A DNA stretch of 64,000 nt, taken from positions 1-64,000 of the forward strand of contig NZ_JOFH01000021.1 in NCBI RefSeq assembly GCF_000721235.1, read 5' to 3'. This document shows, piece by piece, positions 17,138 to 26,785 of the stretch. Every line of letters begins with the position of its first letter. Position 1 is the first letter of the stretch. The DNA is from Streptomyces olivaceus (GTDB lineage Bacteria > Actinomycetota > Actinomycetes > Streptomycetales > Streptomycetaceae). Below the pieces are notes generated by a model that worked only from the letters and a program-made list of their open reading frames with translations, was not told where the DNA came from and searched no databases. The position numbers and the translations under genes were made by a program.

Positions 17138-20100
17138 TCAGCGCCGTCCCCGGCCCCTGCCCCGGCGGCCGCCCTCGTCGTCGTCCTCGTCCCGCGGTCC
17201 GAGCAGTTCGTCCGCCAGCGTCGGCAGGTCGTCCAGCGGGGTCTCCTCGGCCCAGTCCGGGCGGCGCCTGCGGGGCGGCGCCTGGTCGGGGTCGATCTGC
17301 GGCAGCTCGCGGGTGCGGTCCCGGGGCTCGTCGGCGTGGCCTGCGCCGGTGGCCGGGTCCTCCTCGCGGAAGTAGCCCGGCGGGACCCGGTCGGCGGGGT
17401 CGTCCCCGCGTACGGGCGGCAGCACGGCCGTTTCGTCGGCGGCTCCCGGCACCACGGGCGGCAGCACCGCCGTCTCCTCGACGTCCCGCGGCTCCACCGC
17501 CGGCAGCACCGCGGTCTCGTCCGCCGCACCGGCCGGCGCCGGCGGCACGGGCAGCTCGGCCGTCACCTCGGACTCGGACTCCGTCCCCCGCGAACCGGAC
17601 GCTCCGGACTCCTGGGTTCCGGCCCCTCCGGACTCTCCGGACTGCTGGGCTCCGGACGTCCGCGCGTCGTCGCCGCGGCCGTCCCGCGACTCGCTGCCGC
17701 GCGTGTCGGCATCCTGTGCGTCGGCGTCGCGCGGGTCGGTGGTGTCCGCGTCGGGCGTGTCGCGCACCGGGCGCAGGATCGCCGTGTCCTCCACGGGACC
17801 GCCGGAGGCGTTCGTCGGGGTCACGACCGGCGTCGGCACGGTCACCGCGTCCGAGGGCGGGGCCGCGGACGGCTTCGGCCGGGGTGCGTCGGCGGCGGAC
17901 GGGGCCGACGTCTTCGGGCCCGCGGCGGCCGCCGCGGCCGCGTGCTCCGCCGCCCGGCGTGCCTCCTCGGCCCGCAGCAGGGCCTCCTCGGCCTTGCGCT
18001 GCTTCTCCAGGCGCCGGGCCTCGGCCTCGGCTCGCAGCCGCTCCTCCTCCTCGGCCTGCTTGCGGCGCCGGTCCTCCTCGGCCCGCAGCCGGGCCTCCTC
18101 CTCGGCGCGCGCCTTCTCCTCGGCGAGCAGCCGGGCCCGCTCCTCCTCTGCCTTGCGGCGCGCCTCCTCGGCCCGCAGCCGGGCCTCCTCCGCCTGCCGC
18201 TCGGCCTCGCGCCGCTGAGCCTCCTCCAGCTCGCGCCGCTTGCGCTCCTCCTCCTCGGCGCGCACCCGCGCCTCCTCCTCGAGGCGCTCGCGCTCCAGGC
18301 GCTCTTCCTCCGCCTTGCGCGCGGCCTCTTCCTCGGCCTTGCGCCGGGCCTCCTCCTCGGCCTTGCGGCGCGCCTCCTCCTGGGCCTTGATCTCGGCCTC
18401 GGACAGCGGCAGCACCTGGTCGAGCCGGCGGCGTACGACGGTGGTGACGGCCTCGGGCTCCTGGCCCGCGTCCACCACGAGGTAGCGCCCGGGGTCGGCG
18501 GCGGCCAGGGTGAGGAAACCGGAGCGCACGCGCGCGTGGAACTCGGCGGGCTCCGACTCCAGCCGGTCGGGAGCCTCGGTGAACCGCTCGCGGGCCGTCT
18601 CCGGCGCGACGTCCAGCAGGACGGTCAGGTGCGGTACGAGCCCGTTGGTGGCCCAGCGGTTGATGCGGGCGATCTCGGTGGGCGACAGGTCGCGGCCGGC
18701 GCCCTGATAGGCCACCGAGGAGTCGATGTACCGGTCCGAGACGACCACCGCGCCGCGCTCCAGGGCGGGCCGGACGACGGTGTCGACGTGCTCCGCGCGG
18801 TCGGCGGCGTACAGCAGTGCCTCCGCGCGGTGCGACAGACCGGCGCTGGAGACGTCCAGCAGGATCGAGCGCAGCCGCTTGCCGACCGGCGTCGCCCCCG
18901 GCTCACGGGTGAGCACGACCTCGTGTCCCTTGCCGCGGATCCACTCGGCGAGTGCCTCGGCCTGGGTGGACTTGCCGGCGCCGTCGCCGCCCTCCAGGGC
19001 GATGAAGAAACCGTTCGTCGCGGGGATCGGCTCCGGGTCGTCGCCCCCGAGGATCGCGTCCCGCAGGTCGTGCCGCAGCGGCACGCCGGAGCGGTCGTCG
19101 ACCTTGGCGAGGACCAGCGCGGCCAGCGGCAGCAGCAGCGCGCCGAGCAGCATGAGCAGGAAGGCGGCGCCGCCGTGGGCGAAGACGAACTTCCCGTTCT
19201 CCAGGCGGTGCGGTCCGATCGCGGCGGCGACCACGGGCGCGACGACCGCGCCGAGCGCCACGTAGACCCGGACGACCGCGTGCAGGTGCTCGGTCGTGCG
19301 GGCGCGGCGGTGGTCCTCGGTCTCCTGGTCGAGCAGCGCGTGCCCGGTGTTCGCGGCCACCCCGGCGCCGACGCCGGCCAGCGCGAGGAGCAGCAGCACG
19401 GTGGTGTCGTCCGGTACGAGTCCGGCGGCCAGCAGGGCGACGCCGACGAACGCGGTCGCCAGGGCGAGCAGGCGCCGGCGGGACAGGGACGGCAGCAGGG
19501 CGGGGGCGGTGCGGATGCCGACGACGACGCCGCCGGTCAGCGCGCCCACCGTCAGCCCGTACAGCACGGGTCCGCCGCCCAGGTCCTTGGCGTGCAGCAC
19601 CGCCACGGCGACCGCGGCGGAGATCACCGCGGCGACCGCGGCGCAGGCGAACACCAGCAGCGGGAGCGCTCCGGTGCGGCCCTTGTCGACGCCGGTGCCG
19701 CTCTTGGGGCGCCGCAGGCCCTCCAGCGGCGACCGCGCGCGCGGAGTGCGGACCCCGGGCAGCTCCAGGAGGGCCACCACGGAGAGGGACGCCGCGAAGA
19801 GTCCGGCCGCGACGTACGAACCGAGCGCCGCCTGGTGCTCGGCGAACCAGTCGACGCCGGTGCCCAGCAGGTTGTTCACCAGCCCCGCGACGACCAGGGC
19901 GGCGCCGGCGAGCGGGACGGCCACGAAGGTCGTGCGCAGCGACAGGCGGCGCAGCGCGTCCATGTGGTCGGGCAGCGGCCGTACCGTCGCGCCCTCCGGG
20001 GGCGGCGCGGGCAGCAGCGCGGGCGCCGCGCTCTCCCGGCACACCGTCCAGAAGCGCTCGGCGACGCCGGTGACGAAGGCGGTCACCAGGAGCACGGCGA

Positions 20101-20536
20101 GCGCGTCGCCCGGCATCCAGTCGATCCACAGCGGCGCGACGATCAGCAGTGCGGCGCGCAGCCCGTCGGCACCGACCATGGTCCAGCGCCGGTCGAGCGG
20201 ACCGTCCTGGGAGGTGAGCGACGTGAGCGGCCCGAGCAGCACGGCACCGAAGAGCAGTGTCGCGAGGATGCGGGCGCCGAAGACGGTCGCCACTGCGAAC
20301 GCCACGCCCCGGTAGCCCCCGCCGAACGAGCCCGCGCCGATGGCGGCCTGGACGGCGAGGAGCACCAGCACCAGGAGGGCGAGGATGTCGCCGACACCCC
20401 CCACCAGCTGTGCACTCCACAACCGCCTCAGCTGCGGGCGGCGCAGCAGGGCGCGGACGGCGCGCTCGCGGGAGTCCGCGACCAGGGCGTCGTCGGGGGC
20501 GGGGTGAGGGGCCGTTGGCTGCTCGGCTCGCGTCAT
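17138..20536 (-). CDS. tmk: Thymidylate kinase fused to an N-terminal MFS-like membrane domain and a C-terminal coiled coil
   Basis: 1132 aa, about five times a normal dTMP kinase (about 210 aa). Residues 1 to about 490 are a polytopic MFS-like domain with roughly a dozen hydrophobic helices. dTMP kinase follows (about 505-710): P-loop EGGDGAGKSTQ near 511, TREPGATPVG, and DRYIDSSVAYQGAGR near 605. Next is a Glu/Ala/Arg/Lys coiled coil (about 712-865, EEARRKAEEEA repeats) and an acidic, Pro/Ser-rich tail. The fusion is a known Streptomyces form, which places dTTP precursor synthesis at the membrane. TAGGCT lies 6 nt before ATG, so it is probably leaderless. The roles of the membrane and tail parts are unknown. 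Confidence 0.93.
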   Translation of the reverse strand: MTRAEQPTAPHPAPDDALVADSRERAVRALLRRPQLRRLWSAQLVGGVGDILALLVLVLLAVQAAIGAGSFGGGYRGVAFAVATVFGARILATLLFGAVLLGPLTSLTSQDGPLDRRWTMVGADGLRAALLIVAPLWIDWMPGDALAVLLVTAFVTGVAERFWTVCRESAAPALLPAPPPEGATVRPLPDHMDALRRLSLRTTFVAVPLAGAALVVAGLVNNLLGTGVDWFAEHQAALGSYVAAGLFAASLSVVALLELPGVRTPRARSPLEGLRRPKSGTGVDKGRTGALPLLVFACAAVAAVISAAVAVAVLHAKDLGGGPVLYGLTVGALTGGVVVGIRTAPALLPSLSRRRLLALATAFVGVALLAAGLVPDDTTVLLLLALAGVGAGVAANTGHALLDQETEDHRRARTTEHLHAVVRVYVALGAVVAPVVAAAIGPHRLENGKFVFAHGGAAFLLMLLGALLLPLAALVLAKVDDRSGVPLRHDLRDAILGGDDPEPIPATNGFFIALEGGDGAGKSTQAEALAEWIRGKGHEVVLTREPGATPVGKRLRSILLDVSSAGLSHRAEALLYAADRAEHVDTVVRPALERGAVVVSDRYIDSSVAYQGAGRDLSPTEIARINRWATNGLVPHLTVLLDVAPETARERFTEAPDRLESEPAEFHARVRSGFLTLAAADPGRYLVVDAGQEPEAVTTVVRRRLDQVLPLSEAEIKAQEEARRKAEEEARRKAEEEAARKAEEERLERERLEEEARVRAEEEERKRRELEEAQRREAERQAEEARLRAEEARRKAEEERARLLAEEKARAEEEARLRAEEDRRRKQAEEEERLRAEAEARRLEKQRKAEEALLRAEEARRAAEHAAAAAAAGPKTSAPSAADAPRPKPSAAPPSDAVTVPTPVVTPTNASGGPVEDTAILRPVRDTPDADTTDPRDADAQDADTRGSESRDGRGDDARTSGAQQSGESGGAGTQESGASGSRGTESESEVTAELPVPPAPAGAADETAVLPAVEPRDVEETAVLPPVVPGAADETAVLPPVRGDDPADRVPPGYFREEDPATGAGHADEPRDRTRELPQIDPDQAPPRRRRPDWAEETPLDDLPTLADELLGPRDEDDDEGGRRGRGRGRR

Positions 20537-20542
20537 GCGTTC

Positions 20543-20548
20543 AGCCTA
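20543..20548 (-). promoter_or_regulatory. -10 box of tmk
   Basis: TAGGCT on the minus strand, 6 nt from ATG 20536. A tmk promoter of its own after topA is implied. Confidence 0.45.
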
Positions 20549-20591
20549 TAGGTCGCCACCGACAGTCCGGCGCGCCCGGCCGAACGTACGC

Positions 20592-20622
20592 ACGCCCCGA
20601 CACCGAAATGATGCCGGGGCGT
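20592..20622. terminator. Hairpin between topA and tmk
   Basis: ACGCCCCG pairs with CGGGGCGT around 15 nt. TTCGTTTT follows on the plus strand only. As topA and tmk both run on the minus strand, its direction of use is uncertain. Two near-copies of GCGAAGAGCG lie beside it (20636-20660). Confidence 0.4.
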
Positions 20623-20723
20623 TCGTTTTGCGAAGAGCGTGCACGGTTCGCGAAGAGCGATGGGCGGTCCCGGCCGTCTCCGAGCCGTCTCCGGGCCGTC
20701 CGTGCGCCGGCTCCGACCGGGGC

Positions 20724-23603
20724 TCAGTCCTCCGACGCGGTCGCCTTCTTGGCGGCCGTTCCGGCGGTCGTCTTCTTCGCCGTGCTCTTCGCGGCGGTCT
20801 TCTTGGCGGCCGTCGTCGTCTTCGCCGCGGCCGTCTTCTTGGTCGCCGCCGTCTTCTTGGCCGGTGCCTTCTTGGCGGCCGTCTTCTTCGCGGTCGCCTT
20901 CTTGGCGGTCTTCTTCGCCGTCTTCTTGGCAGGCCCCTTGGCGCGCTTCTCGGCGAGCAGCTCGTAGCCGCGCTCGGGCGTGATCTCCTCGACGCTGTCG
21001 CCGGAGCGCAGGGTCGCGTTGGTCTCGCCGTCGGTGACGTACGGGCCGAAGCGGCCGTCCTTGACCACGACGGGCTTCTCGCTGACCGGGTCGGTGCCCA
21101 GCTCCTTCAGCGGCGGCTTGGCCGCGGCCCGGCCACGCTGCTTGGGCTGGGCGTAGATCGCCAGCGCCTCCTCCAGCGTGATCCCGAAGAGCTGCTCCTC
21201 GGTCTGCAGGGACCGCGAGTCCGTGCCCTTCTTCAGGTACGGGCCGTAGCGGCCGTTCTGCGCGGTGATCTCGACGCCCTCCGCGTCGGCGCCGACGACC
21301 CGCGGCAGCGACATCAGCCGCAGGGCGTCGTCCAGGGTCACCGTGTCCAGCGACATCGACTTGAACAGCGACGCGGTACGCGGCTTCACGGCGTTCTTGC
21401 CGGTCTTCGGGGTGCCCTCGGGGAGCACCTCGGTGACGTACGGGCCGTAGCGCCCGTCCTTGGCGACGATGGTGTGCCCGGTGGCCGGGTCGGTGCCCAG
21501 TTCGAAGTCGCCGCTCGGCTTGGCGAGCAGTTCCTCCGCCAGCTCCACGGACAGCTCGTCCGGCGCCAGGTCCTCGGGGACGTCGGCGCGCTGGTGGTTG
21601 TCGGAGTCCTTCTCGCCGCGCTCGACGTACGGGCCGTAGCGGCCGACGCGCAGCACGATGTCGTTGCCGACGGGGAAGGAGGACACCTCTCGGGCGTCGA
21701 TCGCGCCGAGGTCGGTCACGAGTTCCTTGAGGCCGCCGAGGTGGTCCCCGTCGCCGTTGCCCGCGTCGGCCGCGCCGCCGTTGCCGGGGGCGGGGCCCGG
21801 TTCGTCGCCCTCGCCGAAGTAGAAGCGCCGCAGCCACGGCACCGACTGGGCCTCGCCGCGGGCGATGGCGTCGAGGTCGTCCTCCATCTTCGCGGTGAAG
21901 TCGTAGTCGACGAGCCGCCCGAAGTGCTTCTCCAGGAGGTTGACGACGGCGAAGGAGAGGAAGGACGGGACGAGCGCCGTGCCCTTCTTGAAGACGTAGC
22001 CGCGGTCCAGGATGGTGCCGATGATCGACGCGTACGTCGACGGGCGGCCGATCTCGCGGTCTTCCAGCTCCTTGATCAGCGACGCCTCGGTGTAGCGGGC
22101 CGGGGGCTTGGTGGCGTGGCCGTCGACCGCGATCTCCTCGGCCGTCAGCGCGTCGCCCTCGGCGACCTGCGGCAGACGGCGCTCGCGGTCGTCCAGCTCG
22201 GCGTTCGGGTCGTCGGCGCCCTCGACGTAGGCCTTGAGGAAGCCGTGGAAGGTGATGGTCTTGCCGGACGCGCTGAACTCGACGTCCCGGCCGTCGGCGG
22301 AGGTGCCGCCGATCTTGACCGTGACGCTGTTCCCGGTGGCGTCCTTCATCTGGGAGGCGACGGTCCGCTTCCAGATCAGCTCGTACAGCTTGAACTGCTC
22401 GCCGGTCAGACCGGTCTCGGCGGGCGTGCGGAAACGGTCGCCGGAGGGGCGGATCGCCTCGTGCGCCTCCTGCGCGTTCCTGACCTTGCCGGCGTACGTG
22501 CGCGGCTGCGGCGGCAGGTAGTCCGTGCCGTACAGCTGCGTGACCTGGGCGCGGGCCGCGGTGAGCGCGGTGTCGCTGAGGGTCGTGGAGTCCGTACGCA
22601 TGTAGGTGATGTAGCCGTTCTCGTACAGCTTCTGGGCCACCTGCATGGTCGCCTTCGCGCCGAGGCCGAGCTTGCGGCTGGCCTCCTGCTGCAGCGACGT
22701 CGTACGGAACGGGGCGTACGGGGAGCGGCGGTACGGCTTGGACTCGACCGACCGCACCGAGAACCGCGTGTCCTCGAGAGCGGCGGCGAGCGCGCGGGCG
22801 TTCGCCTCGTCGAGGTGGAGGGTGTCCGCGCTCTTGAGCCGGCCCAGGGAGTCGAAGTCGCGGCCCTGCGCGATGCGCCGTCCGTCGACCGTCTGGAGGC
22901 GGGCGACCAGCGACGACGGGTCGGAGGCGTCCCCCGCGCGGCCGGTCGCGAAGGTGCCGGTGAGGTCCCAGTACTCGGCGGAGCGGAACGCCATGCGGGC
23001 GCGCTCCCGCTCGACGACGAGGCGGGAGGCGACGGACTGGACACGGCCGGCCGACAGGCGCGGCATGACCTTCTTCCACAGGACCGGCGAGACCTCGTAG
23101 CCGTAGAGGCGGTCGACGATGCGGCGCGTCTCCTGGGCGTCGACGAGCTTCTGGTTGAGCTCGCGCGGGTTGGCGACGGCGGCGCGGATGGCGTCCTTGG
23201 TGATCTCGTGGAACACCATGCGCTTGACCGGGATCTTCGGCTTGAGGACTTCCTGCAGGTGCCAGGCGATGGCCTCGCCCTCGCGGTCCTCGTCAGTGGC
23301 GAGGTAGAGCTCGTCGGATTCCTTCAGCAGGTCCTTGAGCTTCTTGACCTGGGACTTCTTGTCGGCGTTGACCACGTAGATCGGCTGGAAGTCGTGGTCG
23401 ACGTCCACGCCGAGGCGGCGGACCTCCCCGGTGTACTTCTCCGGTACCTCCGCCGCGCCACTGGGCAGGTCGCGAATGTGCCCGACACTCGCCTCGACCA
23501 CGTAGCCAGGACCGAGATAGCCCTTGATCGTCTTCACCTTGTTAGGCGACTCGACGATGACGAGTCGGCGGCCGCCGTCTGCGGTCTCGCTGGTCGGGGA
23601 CAA
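20724..23603 (-). CDS. topA: DNA topoisomerase I with Lys/Ala-rich C-terminal tail
   Basis: 959 aa type IA topoisomerase. TOPRIM domain opens with LVIVESPNKVKTIKGYLG and includes ATDEDREGEAIAWHL; the active-site Tyr is in GYITYMRTDST near residue 332. Four RYGPYV-type C-terminal repeats without zinc-finger cysteines follow (about 645-880), and the last ~70 residues are KKTAKKTAKK-like. Such tails in actinobacterial TopA are reported to support DNA binding and processivity. The enzyme relaxes negative supercoils and is essential. The start appears to be TTG at 23603 with an AAGAGCGA-type site. The preceding 268 nt (23604-23871) hold the promoter region and no gene that I can support. Confidence 0.97.
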   Translation of the reverse strand: MSPTSETADGGRRLVIVESPNKVKTIKGYLGPGYVVEASVGHIRDLPSGAAEVPEKYTGEVRRLGVDVDHDFQPIYVVNADKKSQVKKLKDLLKESDELYLATDEDREGEAIAWHLQEVLKPKIPVKRMVFHEITKDAIRAAVANPRELNQKLVDAQETRRIVDRLYGYEVSPVLWKKVMPRLSAGRVQSVASRLVVERERARMAFRSAEYWDLTGTFATGRAGDASDPSSLVARLQTVDGRRIAQGRDFDSLGRLKSADTLHLDEANARALAAALEDTRFSVRSVESKPYRRSPYAPFRTTSLQQEASRKLGLGAKATMQVAQKLYENGYITYMRTDSTTLSDTALTAARAQVTQLYGTDYLPPQPRTYAGKVRNAQEAHEAIRPSGDRFRTPAETGLTGEQFKLYELIWKRTVASQMKDATGNSVTVKIGGTSADGRDVEFSASGKTITFHGFLKAYVEGADDPNAELDDRERRLPQVAEGDALTAEEIAVDGHATKPPARYTEASLIKELEDREIGRPSTYASIIGTILDRGYVFKKGTALVPSFLSFAVVNLLEKHFGRLVDYDFTAKMEDDLDAIARGEAQSVPWLRRFYFGEGDEPGPAPGNGGAADAGNGDGDHLGGLKELVTDLGAIDAREVSSFPVGNDIVLRVGRYGPYVERGEKDSDNHQRADVPEDLAPDELSVELAEELLAKPSGDFELGTDPATGHTIVAKDGRYGPYVTEVLPEGTPKTGKNAVKPRTASLFKSMSLDTVTLDDALRLMSLPRVVGADAEGVEITAQNGRYGPYLKKGTDSRSLQTEEQLFGITLEEALAIYAQPKQRGRAAAKPPLKELGTDPVSEKPVVVKDGRFGPYVTDGETNATLRSGDSVEEITPERGYELLAEKRAKGPAKKTAKKTAKKATAKKTAAKKAPAKKTAATKKTAAAKTTTAAKKTAAKSTAKKTTAGTAAKKATASED

Positions 23604-23871
23604 CTTCGCTCTTCTTTCCGGTCGACGCTGGGCCTCCCCAGGTCGAGGTCCCGGGTCGGGTCGTTCTGTGGTTCGGTCGTGACGCTGCGGAGTGTGACGG
23701 TACCTCCCGCCCCCGTGTCAAACGGGAAAAGCCCACAACGGCCACTCGAACGGTAACCCGACGAACCGTGTTCCTGCCGCCCGGTGCGCGTTCCGGTCCC
23801 GGCGCGCATATCCGGAGCGCGACCTCCCGGTTACCCGGCCGGGGGTGCGGCAGGGGTCCGGATCCGGCCCC

Positions 23872-24069
23872 TCAGACCTGCGTGAGGCACCATGCCCCGA
23901 GGGCCAGCGCGATCACTGCGGCGACAGCCGCGGCGGTCGCCGATGCGACCGGACTCACACCGTGCGCGACGGGCCGGCCGTGTCGCACCCGCGCCGTGGT
24001 CCACACCAGCAGACCCGCCCCGAACAGGGCGAACACCAATCCCGCGAAGATCGCCGGTCCGCTCTCCAT
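23872..24069 (-). CDS. Small two-helix membrane protein
   Basis: 65 aa from ATG 24069. Two hydrophobic helices (about 6-24 and 41-62) flank a short basic loop RVRHGRPVAH, so both ends are probably outside and the loop inside. GGGG-rich sequence precedes the start. It sits between topA and a methyltransferase gene on the same strand. No family is recognised; the strong third-position GC bias supports real coding. Confidence 0.6.
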   Translation of the reverse strand: MESGPAIFAGLVFALFGAGLLVWTTARVRHGRPVAHGVSPVASATAAAVAAVIALALGAWCLTQV

Positions 24070-24190
24070 GGTCCCCGTGCCCCTTTTCTCCAGCCGCGCG
24101 TGTCCAGCCTCCGGGAGGCTGTCACGCGCGGCTGGCGGGCAGGCGAACCCGAGGTGAACGCCGGGACGACGGGGCGGCCGGTTACGGACG

Positions 24191-24244
24191 GTGGCTCGTT
24201 TTCCGGCGGTGGCACGTTTTCCCGCAGTGGCGCGTTTTCCCGCG
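24191..24244. repeat. 18-bp direct repeat, three copies, between genes
   Basis: GTGGCNCGTTTTCCCGCN in three consecutive copies (24191-24208, 24209-24226, 24227-24244), in the 267-nt spacer upstream of the small membrane protein. No gene is visible in the spacer. Confidence 0.85.
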
Positions 24245-24336
24245 GCGGTCTCACCACGTCGCATTCACCACACCTGTCCCACCACACAGCCTCATCACAC
24301 CGGTCTCATCACCCCGATCTCACCGCGCCCATCTCG

Positions 24337-25854
24337 CTACGCCGGTTCGAGGAAGCCCTGCTCCACCAGGAGTCGGATCTGGGCGGGCGTGCGGTCCCGC
24401 AGGGCGACCGGGTCCTCGCCGACCAGCTGGGCGATGGCGTCCAGGATGCGGCCGGCGCTCATCGTGCCGTCGCAGACGCCCGCGAAACCGGCTCCGACGG
24501 TGTCGACCCGGGTGGCGCGGCGCATGCCGCGGTTCTGTCGCAGCACGACGTGCTCCGGGTCCTCCGCGCCGGGCAGTCCTACCTGTTCCTGGACGACCTC
24601 GCCGGCCAGCGTGAAGTGGGCTTCGAGCAGCGCCGCGTCGTCGTGGGCGCGGAGGTAGTCGACGCGGTCGAAGTGGGCGCGGACGGCCTCGCCAAGCGGC
24701 TGCTCGATCGGGTGCGGCCACTCCTCGGCGACGACCGAGGGCTCCGCGGCTCCGGTCCGGCGCAGGGTGATCCAGCCGAAGCCGACGGCCCTGACCTTGC
24801 GTGCCTCGAACTCGTCCAGCCACGCGTCGTACCGCGCCTGGTACTCGGCCGGGTCGCCCCGGTGGTCGCCCGCGTCCCTGAGCCACAGCTCGGCGTACTG
24901 CGTGACGTCCTGCACCTCGCGCTGCACGATCCACGCGTCGCAGCCGCGCGGCACCCAGGAGCGCAGCCGGTCCGTCCACTCCTCCCCGTCCACGTGCTGC
25001 CAGTTGGCGAGGAAGTGCGCGAACCCGCCCTCGTTCAGTCGCTCGCCCGTCTGCTGAACGAGCGACCGGCACAGATCGTCCCCGCCCATTCCGCCGTCGC
25101 GGTAGGTGAGGCGGGCGCCGGGCGAGATCACGAAGGGCGGGTTGGAGACGATCAGGTCGTACGTCTCGTCGTCGTGGACGGGCTCGTAGAGGGAGCCCTC
25201 GCGCAGGTCGGCGGCCTGGACGCCGGAGAGGGCGAGGGTGAGCGCGGTGATGTGCAGCGCGCGCGGGTTCACGTCGGTCGCCGTCACGCGCGTGGCGTGC
25301 GCGGCGGCGTGCAGTGCCTGGATGCCGGAGCCGGTGCCGACGTCGAGGGCCGCGGCCACGGGCTCGCGGACGGTGAGGCCCGCGAGGGTCGTGGAGGCGC
25401 CGCCGACGCCCAGGACGACGCCCTCGGCGTGGTTGCCGATGCCTCCGGCGCCGCCCACTGCGCAGCCGAGGTCGGAGACGATGAACCAGTCCTCGCCGCC
25501 GGGTCCGCCGAAGGGCCGTACGTCCACGGTGGCCGCCACCTCGTCGTCGCCCGCGCGGACCAGCCAGCCGCTCTCCAGGCAGGCGTCGACGGGCAAAAAG
25601 CGCTCCACGCGCGCGTGGAGGACGGGCTGCTGCAGCAGGAACAGCCGGACGAGCAGCGCGAGCGGAGTGTCGCCGCGGGTGGCACGGAGCGCGGGCACGG
25701 TCTCGCTGCGCGACAGGGCCGCGTAGGCGGGTGCGCCGAGCAGCTCCAGCAGTCCGTCGGCGGTGAAGGACGCCCCGAGCAGGGCGTCCCGCAGCCGGGC
25801 GGTGGCGTCGGGGCGGTCGGCGGAGGGCAGGGGGGACAGGCTGGCGTTACTCAC
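24337..25854 (-). CDS. SAM-dependent methyltransferase (HemK/RlmG-like)
   Basis: 505 aa. The central domain has the SAM motif DVGTGSGIQALHAAAH (about 172), TDVNPRALH and the N-methyltransferase signature SNPPFVISPG near residue 239. NPPF/Y enzymes methylate amino nitrogens of Gln, adenine or guanine in translation factors or RNA. The N-terminal ~160 residues are a separate domain and the C-terminal ~200 hold Trp-rich sequence. Starts with GTG 25854 just after GGGGGT. The substrate is unknown. Confidence 0.85.
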   Translation of the reverse strand: MSNASLSPLPSADRPDATARLRDALLGASFTADGLLELLGAPAYAALSRSETVPALRATRGDTPLALLVRLFLLQQPVLHARVERFLPVDACLESGWLVRAGDDEVAATVDVRPFGGPGGEDWFIVSDLGCAVGGAGGIGNHAEGVVLGVGGASTTLAGLTVREPVAAALDVGTGSGIQALHAAAHATRVTATDVNPRALHITALTLALSGVQAADLREGSLYEPVHDDETYDLIVSNPPFVISPGARLTYRDGGMGGDDLCRSLVQQTGERLNEGGFAHFLANWQHVDGEEWTDRLRSWVPRGCDAWIVQREVQDVTQYAELWLRDAGDHRGDPAEYQARYDAWLDEFEARKVRAVGFGWITLRRTGAAEPSVVAEEWPHPIEQPLGEAVRAHFDRVDYLRAHDDAALLEAHFTLAGEVVQEQVGLPGAEDPEHVVLRQNRGMRRATRVDTVGAGFAGVCDGTMSAGRILDAIAQLVGEDPVALRDRTPAQIRLLVEQGFLEPA

Positions 25855-25903
25855 ACCCCCATTGTGGCCCCGCGTGCCCGTCGCGGCCCCGCGGTCCCCG
25901 CCC

Positions 25904-25970
25904 GGCCGGTCACCGCCGCCCGGGTGTCCGCGGGGCCGGTCACCGCCGGCCGGGTGTCCGCGGGGCCGGT
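25904..25970. repeat. 30-bp direct repeat (two full copies and a partial third)
   Basis: Copies at 25904-25933 and 25934-25963 differ by one base, and a third is truncated. The unit includes GGCCGGTCACCGCC and GGGTGTCCGCGG. It lies between the lipoprotein stop codon and the methyltransferase start. Confidence 0.85.
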
Positions 25971-25986
25971 GTCCGGCCGGGCGCGG

Positions 25987-26559
25987 TCAGCCGGCCGCGG
26001 CCGACGGCGTCACCGAGGCCGACTTGCAGCTCTCCTGCTTGGCCATCGCCTGGCCGACATCGCCCTCTTCCAGGGTCTTCAGCGCGTTGCTGCCGCTCTT
26101 GCTGAGCTTGTTCAGCTCCGTGGCGATGTCCTTGAGGCCGTCGGCGAACTTCGCCTGGTCCTTGGTGTCGAGTTCCTCCATCTGCTTCTTCAGGGAGCCG
26201 TACGAGGAGGAGAGGCCGTTCAGCTCGGTGACGGCGTCCTTCTGCTTCTTCTCGCCGTCCTCGACGTCCGGGGAACCGGCCTTCTGCACGGTGGCGCCCA
26301 TGGCCTTGTAGGCGTCGGACATGTCCTGGAAGGCCTTCGCGTCGGTCTTCTGGACCTCGGCCGGCGTGCTGTTGTCCGAGGTCTCCTTCTGGATCGCCGC
26401 GTTGGCCGCCTCGATCTTCTTGGCCTGCGGCTGTACTCCGTCGCAGACGTCCTTCGCCCAGGCGTCCAGCTTCTCGTTGTCGTCGCCGCTGCCGCAGCCC
26501 GTCAGCGCCAGTACCAGTACCGCACCGCCGGACAGTGCGGCCGCGAGCTTCTTGTTCAC
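25987..26559 (-). CDS. Small secreted lipoprotein
   Basis: 190 aa from GTG 26559 with GAAGGGA upstream; a start at 26601 would add residues before the signal peptide. NKKLAAALSGGAVLVLALTGCGSG is a lipoprotein signal (Cys near 22, written here in two parts: basic NKKL, then lipobox LALTGCGSG). The mature part is helical, charged (KKIEAANAAIQ, EDGEKKQKDA, KKQMEELDTKD) and has two Cys (CDG and ESCKS) that may pair. No named family is recognised. It may be a surface or cell-wall associated coiled-coil protein. Confidence 0.75.
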   Translation of the reverse strand: MNKKLAAALSGGAVLVLALTGCGSGDDNEKLDAWAKDVCDGVQPQAKKIEAANAAIQKETSDNSTPAEVQKTDAKAFQDMSDAYKAMGATVQKAGSPDVEDGEKKQKDAVTELNGLSSSYGSLKKQMEELDTKDQAKFADGLKDIATELNKLSKSGSNALKTLEEGDVGQAMAKQESCKSASVTPSAAAG

Positions 26560-26702
26560 CGGGTTGGTCCCTTCCGTGGCTCTCGGCCCCGGAACATACA
26601 CGCCGGATGGGGGACATCCGGCGGACGAACAGCCGTTAAGACCGTATTGAAGCCATTTGCACCAAGAGAGAGAAGGCTCACGGTGATAGAGCGCATCCCA
26701 CT

Positions 26703-26743
26703 ACGAAACGGGCGGACGGCACGTCAACACGCGCCATCCGCCC
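26703..26743 (-). terminator. Terminator-like hairpin behind the pyrophosphatase gene
   Basis: GGGCGGACGGC (26710-26720) pairs with GCCATCCGCCC (26733-26743) with one wobble; GTTTCG follows on the minus strand. Confidence 0.6.
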
Positions 26744-26785
26744 GCCCTTTGAGCTGCTCCTTCTACGGTGGCCCCGCGGCGGCCG

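Noticed and set aside
15953..20551. A 1532-codon open frame on the plus strand
   Set aside because: It is antisense to holB and tmk, with Gly/Arg/Gln-rich low-complexity sequence; long antisense frames are usual at this GC content.
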